Positions 20,877-30,637 of a stretch of 64,000 nt of DNA are shown in pieces. The notes beneath the pieces were generated by a model. It saw only the letters and a list, made by a program, of their open reading frames with translations, searched no databases and had not been told where the DNA came from. Both the position numbers and the translations under genes were made by a program. This DNA comes from Magnaporthiopsis rhizophila. Taxonomy: Eukaryota > Ascomycota > Sordariomycetes > Magnaporthales > Magnaporthaceae. Positions within the stretch are counted from its first letter, which is position 1. Every line of letters begins with the position of its first letter. The stretch is from NCBI GenBank assembly GCA_003049465.1, contig PYSS01000153.1:1-64000 (forward strand), written 5' to 3'.

Positions 20877-22937
20877 CTACACCAGCACAGTGTCGGCGGC
20901 CTTCTCCCCGGACGCAAACACCTCCCCGCTCATAACCCCATGCACATAACACTCTCCAATAACGTGGTACCCGCACCCGTCACCCCTAAGCACGAACGGG
21001 ATGTTACACCCCTGGACAATGGCAATGGCATCACCCTCTTGCGCCCAGTGCGGCACCAACCCGAACCTCTTCTTCTCTGTCACAGCGAACCGACGGTTCT
21101 TGGCAGCCCGCCCGGCCGCGGCGTGCAGACTGCGGAACGCCAGCCCCACCGTCCTCGTCCCGGCCAGCATGCCGAGATCCAGCCCTCCCCTTCCCTGTGG
21201 TTTGCGCTGTCGCGGCGAGTACGTCTGCCCCGGGAACGAAGGGCTGCGTCCTGTCGACTGGTCCAGGAGGAAGCTGAACAGCTCGGCGTACGAGTCTGGC
21301 GCGCGGAGCCTGTTGCTGTCGTCCTTGTTGGCGACGAGCGTCCGCCAAAAGGTCTCGAACGCCGTGTCGCTAGGGTAAGGCGAGCCAGGTACTGCTGCGG
21401 CCGCCAGGTCGGCGCATGCGACCAGAAAGTCCTTGTTTCTTGTCTGCGGATCGAGGAGACTGATGCTCGGATCGCGTAGTCGTCCTGTGGTCTTGGCGAT
21501 TCTGTCGACAAATACCGCCCGACGATGCAGCTCGACGCCCCTGATATCGACCTTTGCGTCCTGTTCGTGCGGCGGAGACGGAAAGCAGTGTTGATTCTTG
21601 TTTCCGTACACGCCGGAAAAGTTATCGCGAAGGCGCGACGTCTGCTGCGGCTGGCTCCAGTCGGGAACCCACGAGGGCAGTCCTGGCAGCGTCTGCGTGT
21701 AATCATGGTCGACGCTCGCCAGGATCTGATCCAAGCTCTGTGGCGAGTGCTCCAGTCTGTACCCCACGACGTCTCGGTACAGCATGGCTGTGGTGTACGT
21801 CTGCGCATAGCTGACCTTGTCCCACCTTGGAGTCTTGAGCATCCCCAAGAGTCCGTACACCTTGTCCCGCGGATCATAGCATCGACAGGCACGGATGTGA
21901 TCCATCAACTCCGTCTGCGTCATCATACTCTTGACCGCTGGCGGGAAAACCCAGAGCCGACCGGCGCGGGAGATGACGTCTACTCCACGATCGAGCTCAT
22001 CCTCCGGCGGCGACAGCGTCTCAAACATCCACCTCGACAGTCCCGAGCTCTGGAGATTGTCGTACGCCATCACCAGCATCTCCCAATTGATCACCTCATC
22101 CCCGCACATGGCGATAATGACCTTGGGTATCCAGACCTCCTGGTTAATCCACACGCGCGTGAACCAGGGCCGCAGGAAAAAATTCCGCAGCTCCGTCCAG
22201 GCCAAGTCCCCAGGCCCGGGCAGGGAGCGACGGGTTAGGTCGGCAGGGATGTCGAGCGGCTTCACGTCCAGGTGCATCTCCATGGCAATGTACTTTAGCA
22301 GCTTGACCGTTTCGCTCGACCCGGCGGTGGCGTCGCCAAGCCAGACCAGCGTGTTGAAGGACTGGGCATAAATACATCCCATCAGCGGGATCTGCTTTTC
22401 CTTCTCGCCCTCGTCCACCTGGTTGATGCACAGCTGGTCGATCCACATCACCAACCCGACATCCGGGCGACGGAAGTGCTTGAGCGCTCGCTCGAGGGCC
22501 GCAGTGACGGGTTTCGCGTAGCCGTCCAGCTCAATTGAAGTGTCAAATATGTTGGGACCCCAGGTGTAGCTGAGAGCCGTGTATGCAATGAAGTCGGTCT
22601 TGGCCGGCATCAAAAGGGCGTGGCGGGGGTCTAGTGTGGCTTGTACAGGCACATCGAGACTGCAGTGGTGCAGCGAGCACCGGATCGGGTCACCGCCGGA
22701 CCCAGGCTTGAGCTCGAGCACTCTGATCTCCAGGGGCTCGAGAAGCGGCGCAGCCGGCCAGTATGGACCCTGGAGAGGCTGACCCGGGTCGGGCGTCTGG
22801 GGCAGGGCGCTTTGCTGACGGGCGACTCCTCCAGCCTGCAGGTGCAGTTCGTCAACCCTGGCAATACTATGGACCTCCATCATGCTGTCGACGGCCCCGC
22901 TCTCGAGGATGTTGTACCATGGTGGTAGCGCGGTCAT
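20877..22937 (-). CDS. HET-domain (heterokaryon incompatibility) protein
   Basis: A single exon of 686 aa from the ATG ending at 22937. An in-frame ATG at 23021 would add 28 residues. The HET domain lies at about residues 115-290, with its hallmark blocks: AYTALSYTWGP, then LKHFRRPDVGLVMWIDQLCINQ, and QIPLMGCIYAQSFNTLVWLG. After the HET domain comes a region with CRCYDPRDKVYGLLGML, which is standard in this family. It ends with a C-terminal segment carrying GDAIAIVQGCNIPFVLR and YHVIGECYVHGVM. HET proteins trigger programmed cell death when genetically different hyphae fuse and are highly expanded and polymorphic in Pezizomycotina. No NACHT/WD40 partner module is fused here. The gene is co-directional with the DUF3500 gene (about 160 bp apart), but a shared role is not implied. 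Confidence 0.92.
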   Translation of the reverse strand: MTALPPWYNILESGAVDSMMEVHSIARVDELHLQAGGVARQQSALPQTPDPGQPLQGPYWPAAPLLEPLEIRVLELKPGSGGDPIRCSLHHCSLDVPVQATLDPRHALLMPAKTDFIAYTALSYTWGPNIFDTSIELDGYAKPVTAALERALKHFRRPDVGLVMWIDQLCINQVDEGEKEKQIPLMGCIYAQSFNTLVWLGDATAGSSETVKLLKYIAMEMHLDVKPLDIPADLTRRSLPGPGDLAWTELRNFFLRPWFTRVWINQEVWIPKVIIAMCGDEVINWEMLVMAYDNLQSSGLSRWMFETLSPPEDELDRGVDVISRAGRLWVFPPAVKSMMTQTELMDHIRACRCYDPRDKVYGLLGMLKTPRWDKVSYAQTYTTAMLYRDVVGYRLEHSPQSLDQILASVDHDYTQTLPGLPSWVPDWSQPQQTSRLRDNFSGVYGNKNQHCFPSPPHEQDAKVDIRGVELHRRAVFVDRIAKTTGRLRDPSISLLDPQTRNKDFLVACADLAAAAVPGSPYPSDTAFETFWRTLVANKDDSNRLRAPDSYAELFSFLLDQSTGRSPSFPGQTYSPRQRKPQGRGGLDLGMLAGTRTVGLAFRSLHAAAGRAAKNRRFAVTEKKRFGLVPHWAQEGDAIAIVQGCNIPFVLRGDGCGYHVIGECYVHGVMSGEVFASGEKAADTVLV

Positions 22938-23203
22938 GGTGATTGCTGATATGGAAATGCAGTTGGAGAGGGCAGTGGTGATGGGGATCAAAGTTGATGT
23001 CAGCGTCTGCGTCGGAGACATTCACATGCGGGGGGAGGGGCAGATGTGCACCCAGTCACAGTCATGCGTCTGTAACCTGCGCAGGCTGACGCCGACACCC
23101 TCTAGTTCCAGCCAAAGGCTCCACAGACGGACAGACACACGTGTGTTTAATTACTATTACCAAGATCTCCCTCGCCTCATTCTCTTCCCCAATCTCCCCT
23201 GTC

Positions 23204-25327
23204 TCAACCCCTAAGCTCGTACTCGGTCAGCATCGCAGCGTGGTCCGACGTCCATTGGTTATCTACATAGCTCGGATCCGTCACTGGCTTCGGCTGCCCG
23301 ACCAGCACGGTCCGCGACGCCTTGACGCGCAGTTTCTTGCCCTTGTGGTAGATGAAATCGATGCGGTCCTGCGGCTCCGGCTTCCCGTTGGTGTTGGTCG
23401 GGTTCAGCGGCGACCAAGTGATGCCCTGCACCGCCGCCGGGTCCGGGTTTGCCACACGGAACGAGTCGACAAGCCCAGCCTCGGTAGGGCGCACCGACGT
23501 CGGCCAGGGAACGTTGGAGTAGCCGCAGTTCTTGCTCTTCAGCGCATCAGTCCAGTCGAGGTGCGACGGCGCGTTGAAGTCGCCCATCAGCAGCACGGGA
23601 ACCTCGTCGGCGTTGGCAATGTGGCCCAGCCCCCGCATCGACGCCAGCGCGTCGGTAATCTCGCCCGTTCGCCCGCTCTGCGCCTCGCGCTGCAGCACCC
23701 GGTCGACCGACATCCTGTCAAAGCAGAAGTCGTACGGCCCGTACGGGTTGTAGCCCAGGTGCGCCACCCAGACGTTGACGGCGCTGCTGCTGTCGCCGTC
23801 GAACTGGATGCGCACGCCCGTCGCCGTCGACGTCGAGCCGCCGTGGTTCTCGGCGATGCGGTACCGGCTGATGATGGCCACTTTTCCATGGTCCGTCCGC
23901 GAGTGCCAGCCCAGTGCGTCGGCTATCCGCTTGGCATGGTTGACGTCGCCGCTGTTGACCTCCTGGAACCCGATGACGTCGAGGTTGGACGACGCGAAGA
24001 AGCGCACCTCCTTCGCCAGGTGGTCGTTGATCTTGGTTCCTCCGTGCCACATGTTGAACGTCATGACGCGCAGGCTGTCGACCAGGGCCACCCCAGAGGG
24101 ACGCACCGGCACCTGCAGCGTCAGCGTCGCGCTCGACGAGCCCCTGGTCGCGCGCATCTCGACCGAGATCGTGCCCGAGCTTCCAGCCGGCGGCGTGCCG
24201 CTGATGACGCCGTCGGCGCTGACGCTGAGCCAGCTCGAACCGGATCCGCCACCGGCGCGGGAGAAGGTGGCACCGTTGGTGCCGCCCTCGAGCAGCCCGC
24301 GCGCCGTGTAGCTGAACCTGCCGCCGATGCGTGCGTTGTGTGTCGTCACCGTGTCGACGTAGAATCTGAGCGGTGTCTCGGGCGCCGTGTAGCTGATGTC
24401 GATGTACTCGCCAAGCCACTTGTAGCCGTCGTTCGCCAAGAAGTACACTTGGTAGGCGCCCGAGGGCACATCTTCGGGCGAGAGCTTCACCGTGCCAGAG
24501 GTCTCCGTGGCGTAGGCCCACTTGACCGACTCCTTGTTTCCGTTTCTGCTCCCTCCAGACGGCCCGTCCCCTGGCTTGTACAGCCCGACCCAGTTCTTGC
24601 TGTTGGGCTTGGTGGTCGAGTATCGGAACGTCAGCGGCTCTCCTGCCACCCTCTGAACGCGGCCGTCAACCGACACATCGATGGGATCGCCCATCCACCT
24701 GTACCCGTCGACGGCGAGGTAGAACACCTTGTACGCGCCCGGGTCGAGGTCACGCGTGAAGAGTCGATGCCTGCCAGTTGTGACGCCATCGGCAGTCGAG
24801 ACGGCGCCGTCGGTATACGCCCACACCAGCGACGCCTGATCCTTCTCCTCGTTCACGGGACCGCCGCCAGAGGCACGGTACAGGCCCAGCCAGTTGGTCT
24901 GCTGGTGCAGCATGGTGGAGAACTCGACTGTGATTGGGTCGACGCCGCTCTCGAGCAGACGCAGCCCTCCGGCCTTGGAGTAATCGATGGGCCCCGTCAC
25001 CCACTCATAGCCATCGTTGGCAAGGAAAAACAGCCGATGCTTGCCTGCCGCGAGGCCAGGCGTGGGCAGGCTGATCTTTCCGGAGCGGCCGGGGGTGTAC
25101 TTCCACACGAGCGAGGGCTCGGCCTTCTTCTGGTTCACGGGCCCGTCACCAGCCCGCCAAAGTCCGATCCAGTTCTTGTCGTTGGGCTGGTCTGTCGTGT
25201 ACTCGATGGTCAGCGGCGCGCCGCGGGCAGGGGCTAGCTTGAAGCTCCCGCCGGCCAATACGGGCGCATATTGCAGCGCGACGAGCAGCGCGGAGGATGC
25301 CGCGGCCCAGAACGACCGAATATGCAT
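23204..25327 (-). CDS. Secreted modular endonuclease/exonuclease/phosphatase-fold enzyme
   Basis: A single exon of 707 aa. A signal peptide (MHIRSFWAAASSALLVALQY) is followed by three tandem repeats of about 100 residues at about 27-120, 121-220 and 221-315. Each repeat carries KNW(I/V)GLY/NWLGLY, a W.Y element and a FLANDGY.W-like end. Next is an Ig/cadherin-like segment at about 325-410 ending in SADGVISGTPP. The C-terminal EEP catalytic domain spans about 418-707. Catalytic positions are visible: Asn425 (TFNMW), Glu455 (GFQEVN), His522 (VAHLGYN), Asp582/Asn584 (MGDFNAP), Asp656 (RIDFIYH) and the terminal SDH at 694-696. The fold cleaves phosphodiester or phosphoester bonds (nucleic acids, sphingomyelin, inositides), and the substrate cannot be told. 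The start at 25327 gives a better signal peptide than the in-frame ATG at 25390. Confidence 0.9.
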   Translation of the reverse strand: MHIRSFWAAASSALLVALQYAPVLAGGSFKLAPARGAPLTIEYTTDQPNDKNWIGLWRAGDGPVNQKKAEPSLVWKYTPGRSGKISLPTPGLAAGKHRLFFLANDGYEWVTGPIDYSKAGGLRLLESGVDPITVEFSTMLHQQTNWLGLYRASGGGPVNEEKDQASLVWAYTDGAVSTADGVTTGRHRLFTRDLDPGAYKVFYLAVDGYRWMGDPIDVSVDGRVQRVAGEPLTFRYSTTKPNSKNWVGLYKPGDGPSGGSRNGNKESVKWAYATETSGTVKLSPEDVPSGAYQVYFLANDGYKWLGEYIDISYTAPETPLRFYVDTVTTHNARIGGRFSYTARGLLEGGTNGATFSRAGGGSGSSWLSVSADGVISGTPPAGSSGTISVEMRATRGSSSATLTLQVPVRPSGVALVDSLRVMTFNMWHGGTKINDHLAKEVRFFASSNLDVIGFQEVNSGDVNHAKRIADALGWHSRTDHGKVAIISRYRIAENHGGSTSTATGVRIQFDGDSSSAVNVWVAHLGYNPYGPYDFCFDRMSVDRVLQREAQSGRTGEITDALASMRGLGHIANADEVPVLLMGDFNAPSHLDWTDALKSKNCGYSNVPWPTSVRPTEAGLVDSFRVANPDPAAVQGITWSPLNPTNTNGKPEPQDRIDFIYHKGKKLRVKASRTVLVGQPKPVTDPSYVDNQWTSDHAAMLTEYELRG

Positions 25328-25861
25328 GTGTGCGGCGGGTAGAGAGGACGGGCAGATGTGAGGGTTGGGTGGCAGCAGCGGATGTGGCACGACAGCCGGC
25401 CTGGGCCCAAGGTGGTATTAATATTCACGGGCATATTGCACATGCAATGAAGCGACGATCATTGGCACAAAGCTTCCCTGTCTTCGCCTCGGGCAAGATC
25501 CCGAAGGAGTTAGACATGGTGCTGCGCCTCTTTCCGGCCGGCCCGCTCCTCGAAGCAGAAAGACTCGGGAGCCGATAGGCGCAGAAACCAGCTAGCGTCG
25601 GGCGTATTTGCGGGGTATTCTATCAAACACCAGCTCCGGCTGCCTGCCTGGCGCCACACATCATCTTCGGTGCCCGATGCGGAACGTTGGCTGAAGTGCA
25701 GGGCATAATTAGCACCGGCGTTTTCCCGTTTCGCCAGCTACTGCAGGGTCTAGATCGGCGTTTATACACCAGGCCACTCAGATCACATCAGACCACTCGG
25801 ATCGCGTACCTGCCAACTTACATCAGCCCATAATTAATTTATATTGCCCTCCCTCCATATG
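25328..25861. other. Intergenic, no gene seen
   Basis: Upstream of the EEP-fold gene and downstream of the acetyltransferase. Only short unassigned frames are present. Confidence 0.6.
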
Positions 25862-26377
25862 TCAACCGCCTTTCGTCACAACATCGTCATTTTGTCGCAC
25901 TAGGTAGGTGGCAGCAGCGCCATATTCTAGCAGCTTCTCCCCAAGCGTCGCGTCAACCGGCTCGGGCAGAAACCCAAAGCGGCCCCAGAAGGCAGCCGTA
26001 TCGTAGACAGAGATGAGGCATGTCGTGGTATACCGCCTGCCCAGGGCCAGGAGCTTGTCGACACCCAAAGCCGCCAGCCCTTTCCCACGCCAGGCAGGGA
26101 GGATAGCCAGATCGTGAATGTAGAACTGGTCCGCCTCGGGTGCAATCAAGCCCAGCAGGCTGTCTAATGCTGGAGGCTGGCCTTGGCGGATGGGATGGGA
26201 CAAAGCATAGCCGTAAATGCCACCCCGATCATCTGAAAGGACCAGACAGCCCTCGGGGAAGAGGCGGAGACGCTCTCCAAACACGGCGTCGCTCTCGGGT
26301 AAGTCTGGGTGCACCTTGTTGGCCACGAGCAGTAGCCCTCGGATGTCGCTTTCTCTTGCTTGGCGCCAGCCTGCCAT
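25862..26377 (-). CDS. GNAT-family N-acetyltransferase
   Basis: A single exon of 171 aa from the ATG ending at 26377 (MAGWRQARESDIRG). GNAT features appear in order: an N-terminal strand and helix (RQARESDIRGLLLVANKVH), GGIYGYALSHPI in the core sheet, YIHDLAILPAWRGKGLAALG at about residues 95-114 holding the R-x-x-G-x-G/A acetyl-CoA pyrophosphate loop, and SVYDTAAFWGRFGF as the final motif B helix-strand. An upstream in-frame ATG (26548) would add 57 residues rich in Pro and Trp without family resemblance. The protein should be cytosolic and transfer acetyl from acetyl-CoA to an amine. The acceptor is unknown. It resembles small stand-alone fungal GNATs such as those acting on polyamines or toxic amines, but nothing specific supports that. 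Confidence 0.87.
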   Translation of the reverse strand: MAGWRQARESDIRGLLLVANKVHPDLPESDAVFGERLRLFPEGCLVLSDDRGGIYGYALSHPIRQGQPPALDSLLGLIAPEADQFYIHDLAILPAWRGKGLAALGVDKLLALGRRYTTTCLISVYDTAAFWGRFGFLPEPVDATLGEKLLEYGAAATYLVRQNDDVVTKGG

Positions 26378-27690
26378 CGTCGTATATACGGGCGGCTGCG
26401 TTGGTATTTGGTTGGGGCATGCACACCACCACCACGGAAAGGGCACGGAGGGAGGGGTTAAAATGCGGGGTTCTGGTCGGGGAATTTCTTGGACCACGAT
26501 GAGGTCAGCAGAAAGACGGCATCCGGAGAAGAAAAGATCCGCAGACACTCTAGCTCCTCCCCGTATGCTGATTCAAGGTTAATTTATCGTGCACGTTTTC
26601 ACTAATTAACATTTTATATTAATACCAAACTGCCATGTTTCGAAGCACTTTTCACCTCCATGCCCTGAATCTGTGTGGCAATTCTTTGAAAAGTCGAAAA
26701 GAAAATGCTGCTGTTTTGTTTAATTAACAGGCCAGTACTCAGCCTGGTTTTTTTGTCCATCATGCCCAGAGCCTGGCTTGGCTGATGCCGCCTTCAAGTT
26801 CAAGTTCCTGCACTTTTCACCGGCTTTCTCTACCCCCGTCCTTAATGGTATTTCATAACGTAAAAGACACTGTAAAGGCAACTCGCTAGTTTCTTTTAGG
26901 GACAAATGCTACCAATAAGCCTGACATGCATCTGCTAGACTTGATTTCCAAGCAGAGTTGCTGCTGTATTTGTTTTCCGAGCAAACTTGTAATAACCCTT
27001 ACGAAAGGCGCCCGAAATGCGCCAATGACGGTGACAGTGTTTACGGATGTCGGCCGGAAGATAGCCAATTACGGACATAATTGTCCAATTAATATCTGCT
27101 GTGGCACACCGGTATGCAGTATCAGCATTTTGCTCCCATATTATGCGACTCCGAACTTTAATCATATGACTTCAGCCGTCGGACAGGAACGACGTCTCCT
27201 TGCTGAACAGGTGACGTGCTGCTTATGGTTCAGGATGCGTGACATCGCTCAATTAACGTGGCTAACAGCCAGTGGCCGGGATTCGTCAGAGGAGGTGGCG
27301 GTGCCGTTGGGCTGACCGAAGTGTTGCTTTAATTATCCGCTGTGTGAGGCTGGGGGGCTGATCCTGAGTTTTCCTCCACACGAAGGAATCATCTTACGTG
27401 CAGAATGCGAACGACGTCACCATCAGAAGAAGCCCAGGTTACGATACCCGCAGCTCAGCTCGCATTCAACAATGCAGAACTGCATGGATCGAGTACCGGC
27501 GCCGTTGGGGAGACTCTATTAGTCTACCGTGAGCACATGTCATCTCAACAGGATGCTCATGGACGCCTCGCTGCCTAGTTGGAGGCTTCCTTGTGGCCCA
27601 AAATAGCGACCTGATGATTCCACGTCTGATGTCGATGGTTGGGGTCCATGGAATGCAGGCAGAGTGAATGGCCGAGATGTGTGGGAGGAA
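26378..27690. other. 1.3-kb gap, no gene seen
   Basis: Slightly AT-rich, with open frames up to 129 codons lacking any domain. It may contain old transposon sequence, but no motif could be read. Confidence 0.5.
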
Positions 27691-27694
27691 AAGA

Positions 27695-27700
27695 TATAAA
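27695..27700 (+). promoter_or_regulatory. Probable TATA box of the small secreted protein gene
   Basis: TATAAA lies within AAGATATAAAAACGG, about 145 bp upstream of the ATG at 27846. A CA-rich leader rich in CAACAA and CCACC follows, typical of strongly expressed fungal genes. Position and sequence are the only evidence. Confidence 0.55.
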
Positions 27701-27845
27701 AACGGCATGCTGCTCTCCCCGAATGATGGATTGTTCTTGTCCTTCACCATCGCCAACGGAACAAAGACTTCCTCAGCATCCAATCATTCAACCCACCAGC
27801 TTCAAGCAACAACAATCACTTCCACACCCCAAACCAACCTCCAAA

Positions 27846-28205
27846 ATGCACTTCACCACCGTCCTCGCCACCCTCGCCCTGGCCCTCGCGCCCGCCGCCC
27901 TCGCGGCCCCTTCGGAGGGCCAGACGGTCGAGGCCCGCGACCAGCACCTCATGAACGCCTGGGACCTGACCAACTTCCGGGGCTCCAAGCTCGAGGCCAA
28001 GGCCAACCCGGGGCAGTGCAAGGACTTCTCGGGCGCCTTTGACAACAAGGTGTCGAGTGCCAAGGCCCTGCACGGCTGGAAATGCACCATCTGGGCCGAC
28101 AAGAAGTGCAAGGGCGCCAAGGCCACCTTTGGCACCAGCGGCATCGCCAACCTGCCCGCCGCCGTGAACAACAAGGGCAGCAGCTGGAAGTGCGTCAAGG
28201 CTTAG
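27846..28205 (+). CDS. Small secreted four-cysteine protein (beta/gamma-crystallin-like)
   Basis: A single exon of 119 aa. The signal peptide MHFTTVLATLALALAPAALA is followed by a short pro-like segment (APSEGQTVEARDQHLMNAWD). The mature region contains four Cys (CKDF, WKCTIW, KKCKG, WKCVKA) and the spacing NKVSSAKALHGWKCTIWADK followed by NNKGSSWKC. That pattern of paired SS-x-x and C-x-x-W elements resembles the Greek-key repeats of beta/gamma-crystallin-fold secreted proteins, a group that includes fungal antimicrobial and effector-like proteins. Assignment to that fold is inference from pattern only. Lysine content is high in the mature part. A TATA box and a CA-rich leader suggest a strong, regulated promoter. 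Extracellular location is likely. Function is unknown. Confidence 0.85.
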   Translation: MHFTTVLATLALALAPAALAAPSEGQTVEARDQHLMNAWDLTNFRGSKLEAKANPGQCKDFSGAFDNKVSSAKALHGWKCTIWADKKCKGAKATFGTSGIANLPAAVNNKGSSWKCVKA

Positions 28206-28727
28206 GCCGTCTACCCAGCAACAAGCACGCTGCAACAAGTGTGAGAGGGAGAGAGTGATGGGTGATTGTGGGTGGGCCGTGGAGGAAAAGCAGCTGTTTC
28301 TTCTTTTGGATTTGTATCTTAATCCTAGGATTTACATTCCTTTGCCCGGCGAGCAACCTCGCTACCAATATGAAAGACGTCTTTTCACACTCATGCAGCC
28401 GCGACATGGTCTCTTTGACCGCACAAACGTGACACAACAGTAGTCGAGATAAAAGAGTGGTGCATAGAGTGATCCCCTGTCTTGAGAAACGAGCTCTCAT
28501 AATTATCTACATGCATGTAAGGATGGAAGAACCGCCTGGATGCTTAGCGATGAACGCGGAATAGCAAGTTGGGAGACTCGCGAAGTGCAGAACAAACCCT
28601 GCTTTAAACTGGCCAGCAAAAAGCCACACCCAAAAGACAAATGCCACCCCATACCCGCCGCCGATGCTCCTTTTCCATTCCAAAATTCGCCGCCCCTCCT
28701 CGAAAAACTGCCACCTAATATCACCCC
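28206..28727. other. Intergenic between convergent genes, no gene seen
   Basis: 3' flanks of the secreted protein gene and of the P450 pseudogene. Open frames here are short and unassigned. Confidence 0.6.
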
Positions 28728-30637
28728 TCACAGATCAACAAGCAACTCCTTCTTCTCGCTCATCTCGGGCACCCCGTCGGCCAGCAGCTCGATCGGGTTC
28801 TCGCGCGGCTTGAGCACGACGCGCCAGTGGCCCGTGAGGAACTGCATGGTGATGTACTGGCGGAAGTCGATCTCCTGGCCCTGCACCTCCATGACGTCGA
28901 AGCGCGAGAAGATGACAGCGGCCACGATGCGCATCTCGGCCCAGGCGAAGCTGCAAAAGATGAATGTTAGTGGGCATGTTGCGAGACCATGATAGGGTCT
29001 GATGGGGAAAACTTACTTGATCCCGATGCAGGAGTGCTTGCCGGCAGAAAAGGGATAGTAGGCGTCCATGCTGTAGGCTCCAGTGTCAGTCTTGGTCCTC
29101 ATGTGTTCCAAGCAGACGGCTTATAGAACCAAATAATAAACTTACTCCGCAGCAGGAGCTCCGCACCACTTCTCCTCCGGGAGCCAGCGCTCGGGCCAGA
29201 AGTGCAAGGGCTGGGACCAGTACTTCTCGTTGCGGTGAAGGTCGCGGTACGAGGCCGACACGACCGTGTGCGGCGGCAGGTTGTAGCCCATGAGCGTCAC
29301 CCACTGGTTGCCCGTGCGCCGGCCCATCTCGGACGCGATGGGGTGCAGGCGCAGGTTCTCCTTGATGCGGGCCTCGAGGTACTCGTACTGGGCCGGCGGC
29401 CCTTGCTTCGCGCCGCGGATGGCCCTGCTGCGCAGTGACCTCGTCCCTCAGCGTCTTGGGGTCCATGGACGCCAGCAGCTTGGCGCGCACGTCCGGGTTG
29501 CGGGCCAGCTCGAGGAAGAGGCAGGTGATGGTGCCCGACGTGGTCTCGGAGCCCGCCAGCAGGATCTCGGCCATCTGGTCGACAATGTCGCGCGTGTTCA
29601 TGGGCTTGCCGCTGTCGGGCCTGCGGCCCTCGTCGATCAGGTGCTGCAGCAGGTCCGAGCGCTCGGTGGCCGTCTTCTCGGCCCGCCGGCGGCGCTGCAC
29701 CACGGCGTCGATGGCTGTGATCATCTCGGCCGGCCAGTCGAAGTTGATGTCCAGTCCGAACTTGCGCAGGAACTTTTTGATGTACACCGTCTGGTACCGC
29801 TTGCTGAGCCCGTCGAAGATGGACCGCGGGATGTCCTTCCACACCCGCTCGTCCACGCCCTCCTCGGTCTCGCCGGTGACAGGATTCGTCTGCCCGAAGC
29901 CCTTGCCGAAAGAGCACTCTCATGCTGGACAGCCCGTTAGCGCTGTGCTCTGCCGATACAAAAAAAAGACTGCAAGACAGTGAGCAGTTTACATGTCCAG
30001 GGCAACATTATGCAGATCGTCTATCAGATCAACCTCAATCCCGTTCTCCTTGGCTGCCAGGGGGTCAACCCGGATACGGTCCCCGTACTTTTGCAGCAGA
30101 TCCCCAACCGTCTTCTAGAAGTACTTCTCGAGGCCGTCGATGTAGTTGACGGTGAAGGCGGGCGAGAGGACCTTCTTGAGGTGGCGGTGCGGCTCAGGGC
30201 GGCTGCAAGGGACTTGCGGTCAGCGTGTCTGTCGTCGCCGCTAGTGGTGGTCTTGGGTTGTGATGACAAGAACAAAGAACATACATCTCGCCAAAGAGGC
30301 CTGGGCTGTGCTTGTCCCTCGAGATCTCCGAGTACATGGCGACCTTGGGCAGACCGACGCGCAGGAGCACGTCCTTGAGCGCGTCCTTGTCCGCGATCCA
30401 GATCTGACGCGGGCCGAGACGGACGATGGGGCCGTACTTGGTATGGGCCCTCTCGACAACCTTCCAGATCTCTCCGGTCGAGAAGCCGTAGCGCAGGTGC
30501 ATGGTGGTGAGGGGAGCATACCAAGGGCCAGGGATCCTCCTCAGAGGCGACCGCAGGGCCTTGAGCGTGTTTAACAGCTGAACCAAGACGACAACGGCCA
30601 CGACAGCGCCGCCGGCGACGAGAACTGCCAAAGCCAT
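28728..30637 (-). pseudogene. Cytochrome P450, disrupted by a stop and two frameshifts
   Basis: Five exons can be traced on the minus strand: 30637-30285, 30202-29993, about 29924-29146, 29070-29017 and 28950-28728. They start with a membrane anchor (MALAVLVAGGAVVAVVVLVQ) and a proline hinge (RRIPGPWYAP). The I-helix AEILLAGSETTSG, ExxR-region, PERWLPEEKW and the heme loop FSAGKHSCIGIN are all recognisable. TAG at 30115-30117 interrupts exon 2 in EKYF*KTVG (CAG-to-TAG would explain it). The frame is lost by about 2 nt at 29915-29924 before ECSFGKGFG, and again near 29430-29445 between LRDEV and AIRGAKQG. All splice motifs are intact, so decay looks recent. Related intact enzymes are ER-bound monooxygenases of the benzoate-hydroxylase/trichothecene-oxygenase type. 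Sequencing error could explain the indels but hardly the stop. Confidence 0.85.

Noticed and set aside
23141..25237. 698-codon plus-strand frame opposite the EEP gene
   Set aside because: An antisense shadow of a GC-rich gene. It has Arg/Val-rich low information and no domain, while the minus strand carries a complete enzyme.
28728..30637. Functional P450 with extra introns hiding the breaks
   Set aside because: No GT-AG pair removes the TAG at 30115-30117 or restores phase near 29435. The five visible introns are already accounted for.
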